Origin: Candidatus Gastranaerophilales bacterium
GTDB taxonomy: Bacteria; Cyanobacteriota; Vampirovibrionia; Gastranaerophilales; Gastranaerophilaceae
Reading direction: 5' to 3'
DNA length: 64,000 nt
NCBI GenBank assembly: GCA_944326605.1
Contig: CALVEM010000006.1
Coordinates: 1-64,000 of the forward strand
The position numbers were made by a program, and so were the translations under genes. Shown in pieces: positions 58,829-64,000 of this stretch (within the stretch, counting starts at the first letter, position 1; every line of letters starts with the position of its first letter). A model generated the notes under the pieces. That model made no database searches. It had not been told where the DNA came from and was given only the letters and a program-made list of their open reading frames with translations.

Positions 58829-60274
58829 ATGACAAATGTAACAAAAAAAGCTATGAAGAAAACTTCAGAAAATAAATATACAAAAGTTAAAGCCCCGATT
58901 GTAGAAGCCCTGAAAAAAGCTTATGAAACCCCGTCTTATCAGTTTCATATCCCAGGTCACACAAGGGGAAACGGTTCTTTGCCCGAATTCAAAAAACTTA
59001 TCGGAGCAAAAGCTCTTTCAATTGATACAACGGATGAATTTGACGGTCTGGGAACACTTCATCCTGCAACAGGTCCGATAAAAGATGCACAGGAACTTGC
59101 AGCTCAAGCTTTCGGAGCTAAAAAAACTTTCTTTTTACTTAACGGTTCAACAGCCGGGAATCTTGCTCTTGCAATGGCTTTGACCGGTAAAGGCAAAAAA
59201 ATTATAACAAACCGCAACTGCCACCGCTCAATTTTAACAGGTATGATAATTTCAGGTGCGGAACCTTTATGGCTTATCCCGAAAAAGTTTGACGAATGGG
59301 GTATATGGGGCAATGTTACACCCGAGAGCGTTGAAGAAATGCTTGACAAAAACCCGGATGCCTCAATGGTATGGATTACCAACCCGACCTATGAAGGTGT
59401 TGTATCGGATATAAAATCCATATCGGAAATTTGTAAAAAACACAACGTTCCGTTAATTGTCGATGAAGCACACGCATGTCTTTGGAACTTTAACAATCAT
59501 CTGCCGACATCTGCTCTGAAATTAGGTGCCGATGCGGTTGTTCATTCACTTCACAAGACAGGCGGAAGTATGAGCCAGAGTTCTATGCTTCATATTGCCG
59601 AAAATTCAATAATTGATTGCGATGCTGTTGAAAAAGCTTTGAAATTGCTGCATACAACAAGTCCTTCATTAATGCTTCTTGCAAGTTTAGACGCTGCGCG
59701 TGCGAATTTAGACAGCCAAAGAGGCAGAAAACAGCTTGAACGTGCGGTGCAGAACGCAAAATATTTACGCCGCGAAATCGACAAACTTGAACATATTCAT
59801 CATCTCCAGCCTGATTTCGGCTACAAAACAGATATTACAAAGGTGTTTATACGTGATGACAGATTATCAGGGAAACGTCTGGAATCAATTCTTGAAATAG
59901 ACTTTAACATAGAAGTTGAAAGCGCATCTGACGCCGGACTTTTGATACTTTCAAATATCGGCAACACAAGAGCTGATATGCAGTATCTTGCAAAATGCTT
60001 ACAGCAGATTGATAAAACGAATTACACAGACATCTGCTATCTGGAAAAGAAAAAACACATGCCGATGCTGGAACCGATTATCAAAATGACACTTAGAGAA
60101 GCTTTTTATTCACATAAAGAAGTTATCCCGAAAGAACACGCTGTCGGACGTATTGCGGCAGAAGTAATTGCCGAATGTCCTCCCGGGATTGCGGTACTGC
60201 TTCCGGGGGAATTGATAACGGAAGAACATCTGCCATATCTTGTGGATTACGACACGATTGAAGTTATAAAGTAA
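58829..60274 (+). CDS. Orn/Lys/Arg decarboxylase (fold-type I, PLP)
   Basis: A 481-residue PLP enzyme of the SpeA/YaaO-type family. FHIPGHTRGNG and DTTDEFDGLGTLH open the family; LLNGSTAGNLALAMA binds the PLP phosphate; VDEAHACLW contains the PLP-binding Asp; HSLHKTGGSMSQSS contains the Schiff-base Lys. The C-terminal AVGRIAAEVIAECPPGIAVLLPGE is typical. Probably arginine or lysine decarboxylase for polyamine synthesis; the substrate cannot be fixed from sequence. TATATT lies 7 nt before the ATG. Confidence 0.92.
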   Translation: MTNVTKKAMKKTSENKYTKVKAPIVEALKKAYETPSYQFHIPGHTRGNGSLPEFKKLIGAKALSIDTTDEFDGLGTLHPATGPIKDAQELAAQAFGAKKTFFLLNGSTAGNLALAMALTGKGKKIITNRNCHRSILTGMIISGAEPLWLIPKKFDEWGIWGNVTPESVEEMLDKNPDASMVWITNPTYEGVVSDIKSISEICKKHNVPLIVDEAHACLWNFNNHLPTSALKLGADAVVHSLHKTGGSMSQSSMLHIAENSIIDCDAVEKALKLLHTTSPSLMLLASLDAARANLDSQRGRKQLERAVQNAKYLRREIDKLEHIHHLQPDFGYKTDITKVFIRDDRLSGKRLESILEIDFNIEVESASDAGLLILSNIGNTRADMQYLAKCLQQIDKTNYTDICYLEKKKHMPMLEPIIKMTLREAFYSHKEVIPKEHAVGRIAAEVIAECPPGIAVLLPGELITEEHLPYLVDYDTIEVIK

Positions 60275-60282
60275 AAATATTT

Positions 60283-61194
60283 ATGATTATAAAAAATAAT
60301 CCGAGAGAATATTCCAAATTAGCCGTTGTATTTTTTCTTACAGCAGGAGTAATTGTAACAGCCGGACTTATGCTGTTATACAACTATTTGAATTTTCTGG
60401 CTATAGGACATTATACTCTGGATGGTTTTGTCGGTTGGTTCGGAATATTTCTTCTATTCCCTGCTATTTTATATATTTGTGGAATTATTGCATTAATAAA
60501 AAGACACCAGCTGATTAAAAAATCATTTTCAAAGAAAAATCTTACATCCATAGATTTTTTACCAGATAGAATAAAATTTAATTTTGTTGACAGCAAATAC
60601 AATTTTGTTGCTGCATATAAAGATCTGGAGCTGCTTTTAAAAATAGAGACAAAATTTGTCTCAAGTCCAAGTTATCGTGAATTAAAATCTTATATCATAA
60701 GCGCAGTTAATCTTACTTTTAACATTAGAAATCAGGCATTAGCACGAATAATAGGAGAAAGTATTTCTTTGAGAAATTCTTCCACATTCAGAAAAATGAA
60801 ACTTATTTATCAAATTATTGATTATGAAAAAAAGTTTGAAAAATTTAATTACTATATTTCAGATCCCGGACCGCGTGCAAGTATTACAGAACAAATAGAA
60901 ACTTATCGCAAAACAAAACACAAACAAATATTTACCTGAGCTGACAGAAGAATTCTTAAATATCTCTCAATATCTATATTTGTATTGTTAATGGTTGGCA
61001 ACTTTCTTATGAAAAAAGATTTGAATTTGGAAACAGATTTTGCATTCTTTACTGTATTTATCTCAGCTCCAATATTAACATTCATTTTAGACACCTTTAT
61101 GCTTTTGGACAGGTCTAATGAAAATGATAAGTTTTTTATAAGAAATATTATAATGTTTAAGATTATCCTGCTTGTAATATATGCTATTTATTAA
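60283..61194 (+). pseudogene. membrane protein interrupted by one in-frame TGA
   Basis: The frame gives 218 residues (two TM segments, then a soluble part with SIDFLPDRIKFNF), a TGA at 60937-60939, and continues in the same frame for 85 codons (ADRRILKYLS ... two TM segments) to 61194. The 298-residue protein at 62830 matches both halves in order (KSVDFLPDRVKFNF; then TM-TM at its C-terminus), so this was one gene. A TTG at 60985 could restart translation. Nonsense mutation is likely; readthrough is not excluded. Confidence 0.8.
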
Positions 61195-61268
61195 AGATGT
61201 ATATTTAGTCTAAATATATGATTACAAGACATTTTACATAACCTATAATTTTTGAGGAGGTTATGATA

Positions 61269-61592
61269 ATGATTTTAACAAACATTGAGTCTGTTCCCGG
61301 AATGGTAATTACCGCACAATACGGTCTTGTTGCAGGAAGCACCGTGCGGGCAAAAAATGCGATTAAAGATTTTGGCGCAGGTTTGAAAAACATGGTAGGC
61401 GGAGAATTAAAAAGTTATACCGAACTTTTGACCGAAGCCCGTAAAGAAGCTGTTTCACGTATGGAACAGCAGGCACAGAGAATGGGCGCTAATGCCGTTA
61501 TTAACGTAAGATTTGCAACATCTTCGGTTACAGTCGGCGCTGCAGAAGTTTACGCTTACGGTACAGCCGTCAAAGTGCAACCGAAAGGATAA
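61269..61592 (+). CDS. YbjQ-family (UPF0145) protein
   Basis: A 107-residue protein with the YbjQ fold: VPGMVITAQYGLVAGSTVRA, FGAGLKNMVGGELKSYTELL, ARKEAVSRMEQQAQRMGANAVINVRF. Members form pentamers, and a role in metal or envelope stress has been suggested. GAGGAGG lies 8 nt before the chosen ATG; an ATG two codons earlier is too close. First of a run of co-directional genes. Confidence 0.9.
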   Translation: MILTNIESVPGMVITAQYGLVAGSTVRAKNAIKDFGAGLKNMVGGELKSYTELLTEARKEAVSRMEQQAQRMGANAVINVRFATSSVTVGAAEVYAYGTAVKVQPKG

Positions 61593-61596
61593 TCTA

Positions 61597-62046
61597 ATGG
61601 GCGATGTATTATTACTGCTGATTATTCTCGGATTTACGTTTATGACCGGCACAATTATTGAAAAGAGACATTTCGAAAATATTAAAAAACGAGAAATCGC
61701 ACTTATTAAAAAACCGATTATAAACTTTGGCGCAAAAAAGTGGGATACTAACAGAAAAATTAAAAAAATTGAACTTGTTACGGGTGAATGCGTTATAAGC
61801 GGAGACTATTTTAAGAATTTTGTTGCAGGATTAAAAAATTTGTTCGGCGGAAGGCTTACGACGTTTGAATCCGTACTGGACAGAGGCAGACGCGAAGCAA
61901 TCCTGAAAATGCGGGAAAAAGCCCGCGGGGCTAATTTTATAATAAATGCACGTATAGAATCTGTTATGCTAAATGATACTTACGGGCAGGAAAGTGTTCC
62001 TCAATGCGCGATAATTGCGTACGGAACAGCCGTAACCTATGAATAA
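61597..62046 (+). CDS. membrane-anchored YbjQ-like protein
   Basis: A 149-residue protein. One N-terminal TM segment (GDVLLLLIILGFTFMTGTII), then a YbjQ-like domain (ECVISGDYFKNFVAGLKNLFGGRLTTFESV, REAILKMREKARGANFIINARI). It parallels the upstream protein, which lacks the anchor. AAAGGA lies ahead of the ATG. Overlaps the protease gene by 8 nt, so they are coupled. Confidence 0.85.
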   Translation: MGDVLLLLIILGFTFMTGTIIEKRHFENIKKREIALIKKPIINFGAKKWDTNRKIKKIELVTGECVISGDYFKNFVAGLKNLFGGRLTTFESVLDRGRREAILKMREKARGANFIINARIESVMLNDTYGQESVPQCAIIAYGTAVTYE

Positions 62047-62824
62047 AAATTTAGAAGAAAAATATTTAAGTGTAATAGAAGATAATGTTAATGTAGGCAG
62101 CTCAAATGCCCTCACTGAATTTTTTATTCTGGTTGCCGGCATAGCAGTTATATTTTTTTTGTTATATATGTTTGCTGATGCTATCGGCAGTTTCTTTATA
62201 GACAGAATGTCAAATGAAACTCAAATGAAGATTGAAAATGCTTTTTCTTTCGGAATAAAACCTCAGGTATCGACCAAAAATGAAAATATAATAAAACTTG
62301 AAAACATAAGAGATAAAATCGTACCGCTTGATAAAAATTTACAGGGGAAATCAAAATTCCCTATTTATGAATATCCTGAAAAACAGATTAACGCGTTTAT
62401 AACACCAAACGGAAATATATTTTTTACTCAGGGGTTGCTGACTGAGGTAAAAGACGAAAAAGTTTTAACTTTCATTATGGCGCATGAACTCGGGCATTAT
62501 GCACACAGAGATCATTTAAAAAGTATGAGCAGACAAATAATTGTCGCACTTATCTCATCAATTTTTGCATCAGGAAACAATAATATAGATTTGACAGTAG
62601 GCAGTATCTCTGATTTAAACGGACTGACATATTCAAGAAAACAGGAGAGGGAAGCAGACAAATACGCAAACCAAATTGTATACAAATTGTACGGAAATAA
62701 TAAAGGTGCTGTTGAATTTTTCAAACTGCTTGAGAAAAAAGAAAAAGCACCGGAATTTCTTCAATATTTTTCAACCCATCCGTCAACAAGTCAAAGACTT
62801 AAGTTAATACAACAGGAAAGGTAA
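62039..62824 (+). CDS. M48-family membrane metalloprotease
   Basis: A 261-residue protease. One TM segment (~22-47), then a peptidase M48 domain with HELGHYAH (zinc-binding HExxH), and EREADKYA supplying the third ligand Glu, followed by STHPSTSQRL near the end. Resembles HtpX/BepA-type quality-control proteases. Coupled to the membrane YbjQ gene; the two may work together in envelope maintenance. Confidence 0.92.
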   Translation: MNKNLEEKYLSVIEDNVNVGSSNALTEFFILVAGIAVIFFLLYMFADAIGSFFIDRMSNETQMKIENAFSFGIKPQVSTKNENIIKLENIRDKIVPLDKNLQGKSKFPIYEYPEKQINAFITPNGNIFFTQGLLTEVKDEKVLTFIMAHELGHYAHRDHLKSMSRQIIVALISSIFASGNNNIDLTVGSISDLNGLTYSRKQEREADKYANQIVYKLYGNNKGAVEFFKLLEKKEKAPEFLQYFSTHPSTSQRLKLIQQER

Positions 62825-62829
62825 TTTTT

Positions 62830-63726
62830 ATGCACATAAACAATGTCTCAGCAAAAACTTCAAAAAAATACATATTACTTTTTTCATTAGCTTCAATTTT
62901 ATACACAGCCGGAATTATTCTGGCGTATGTATATCTTTCTGCGGATGTACAAAAATCAATTTCCGGATTTTTTTCGTGGGTCGCATTCTCTTTTGATGCT
63001 TTATCAATAGCAAATCCTGAGGATCCATGGATTTCCTGGATGCTTTTTATTATACTTCCTGCAATATTCTATATAGGTCTGATAATTTCAATAATTCAAA
63101 GATACGCAGGACTTAAAGAACTTGCCTCATCACTAAATCTCAAATCAGTCGACTTTTTGCCTGACAGAGTAAAATTTAATTTTAATCAACCTCAATATAA
63201 CTTTGTTTGCGGGTACGGAGAGATAAAAAAATTAGAAATGGTTTTAAATACAATCATTGTCAGAAGCAAATACAGTTCATACGTTGCATTAAGTGAAGTT
63301 GAACTGAATTTTACGGTTATGAACAATAAGAATTTTTCTTTGAAAAATACTCCTCTAAAACCTGTTAATTTTATCTATAAGGTAATTGATTACGGTAGAA
63401 TGGCAAATAGTTTTTCTTATAGATTTGCAGGTGTGGGAGAACAGGCTGATTTAAAAGAAAAAATAGAGGATTATCTGCACAAAGGTATAAAGCCTGTCCT
63501 AACAAGCACGCAAGAATTGAATTTTAAATGGATGTCAATAGTATTTTTCACTATAGGCTTAATATTTACAATAGCTTTTAAAGATACATTGGATGACTGT
63601 TTAATGAGGGGGTTCTGGGTGCCGTTCGCGTTTATCGGAGGATTTGTCGGAGTTTCATTTATATTTGATATCATCCTAATTATTGACAAAATTAAAGAAA
63701 AGAATTTCAGAGGTTACAATGGATAA
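62830..63726 (+). CDS. four-TM membrane protein, intact paralogue
   Basis: A 298-residue protein. Two N-terminal TM segments, a soluble domain (LNLKSVDFLPDRVKFNFNQPQYNFVCGYGEIKKL) and two C-terminal TM segments. Family not recognised; it is the intact version of the gene broken at 60283. It starts 5 nt after the protease gene and its end overlaps the TPR gene by 8 nt. Confidence 0.75.
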   Translation: MHINNVSAKTSKKYILLFSLASILYTAGIILAYVYLSADVQKSISGFFSWVAFSFDALSIANPEDPWISWMLFIILPAIFYIGLIISIIQRYAGLKELASSLNLKSVDFLPDRVKFNFNQPQYNFVCGYGEIKKLEMVLNTIIVRSKYSSYVALSEVELNFTVMNNKNFSLKNTPLKPVNFIYKVIDYGRMANSFSYRFAGVGEQADLKEKIEDYLHKGIKPVLTSTQELNFKWMSIVFFTIGLIFTIAFKDTLDDCLMRGFWVPFAFIGGFVGVSFIFDIILIIDKIKEKNFRGYNG

Positions 63727-64000
63727 TAATGAATTAGACGAAATTTTAGAAAATCTCGGCAACCTTGTTGAGAGCGCTAATAAAAAACCAAGCCAGCAAG
63801 AAAAACAAAAAGTTCTTGATCAAATTGACGGTTATCTTAAACAATATCCCGAAAATACCGATATACTTATGTGGAAAGCATTATATTACGAAGCAATCGG
63901 AGATTATAATAACGCAGCACATGCATACCGGTATATTTTAACAATCGCTCCTAATAATGTGCTTGCTCAAGACGGTTTAAAAAACTGTGAAGAAACCAAA
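63719..64000 (+). CDS. TPR-repeat protein (3' end outside window)
   Basis: 94 codons are visible: an acidic start (DNNELDEILENLGNLVESA), then TPR-like helices (DILMWKALYYEAIGDYNNAAHAYRYILTIAPNNVLAQDGL). AGAGGT lies 4 nt before the ATG. Overlap with the preceding membrane-protein gene suggests the same operon. The frame is open at the right edge. Confidence 0.8.
   Translation, partial: MDNNELDEILENLGNLVESANKKPSQQEKQKVLDQIDGYLKQYPENTDILMWKALYYEAIGDYNNAAHAYRYILTIAPNNVLAQDGLKNCEETK

Noticed and set aside
60937-60939. General reassignment of UGA to an amino acid
   Set aside because: TGA ends many intact genes here (for example the genes at 6330 and 49500), so UGA is a normal stop codon.

Overview
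Organism. AT-rich bacterial DNA with a diderm, non-sporulating gene set: OprP-like porin, PBP1A, TonB_C-like secreted protein, type IV prepilin with a KHPAFTLAEMMV-type signal. Gene content, prepilin style and the many small XRE regulators best fit the gut non-photosynthetic Cyanobacteria (Vampirovibrionia/Melainabacteria, order Gastranaerophilales). This is inference from protein character; no marker such as 16S rRNA lies in the window.

Layout. (1) 1-9.98 kb, core: prepilin, RNase HIII, PBP1A, Cys-cluster protein, DnaB, CinA/PncC-type amidase, small regulators, an EF-hand plus deiminase-like protein, tRNA-Ala. (2) 10-37.5 kb, accessory island between tRNA-Ala(GGC) and tRNA-Ile(GAT). It holds a Fic protein; two HipBA modules placed tail to tail, each with its own palindromic operators; a short tyrosine recombinase; a six-gene, translationally coupled operon (hsdR-hsdM-hsdS, a second degenerate methyltransferase-like gene, a Septu-like AAA ATPase, an HNH nuclease); a TcmP/DUF5131 three-Cys pair; and a MuA/MuB-type transposition module carrying a DUF262 + HNH cassette and a secreted protein, ending in a 181-bp tandem repeat. 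(3) 37.5-47.2 kb, core: Hsp20, HAD, acyl-ACP thioesterase, PRPP synthetase, histidine kinase/response regulator, membrane-anchored Hsp20-like protein, TonB_C-repeat protein, Ffh. (4) 47.2-57 kb, mixed: REP-like palindromes with a RAYT transposase, a 5'-truncated glycosyltransferase, tRNA-Ser, a GNAT, secreted/membrane proteins, a MarR-cupin regulon, HisRS. (5) 57-64 kb: porin, Orn/Lys/Arg decarboxylase, and a cluster of YbjQ, M48 protease and membrane proteins that includes a gene split by one in-frame TGA.

Most interesting. The hsdRMS-MTase-like-ATPase-HNH operon looks like one composite defence system that I cannot match to a named type. The Mu-like element carries a repeated promoter-like signature (CTTGAY-N15-AGTGATGAAT). 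A HipBA operator array has three palindromes exactly 50 bp apart. Two candidate small RNAs with C-rich single strands and intrinsic terminators lie between core genes. Many genes have a TATAAT-like hexamer exactly 6 nt before ATG and no Shine-Dalgarno, suggesting widespread leaderless transcription. A RAYT gene carries a REP sequence inside its own reading frame.
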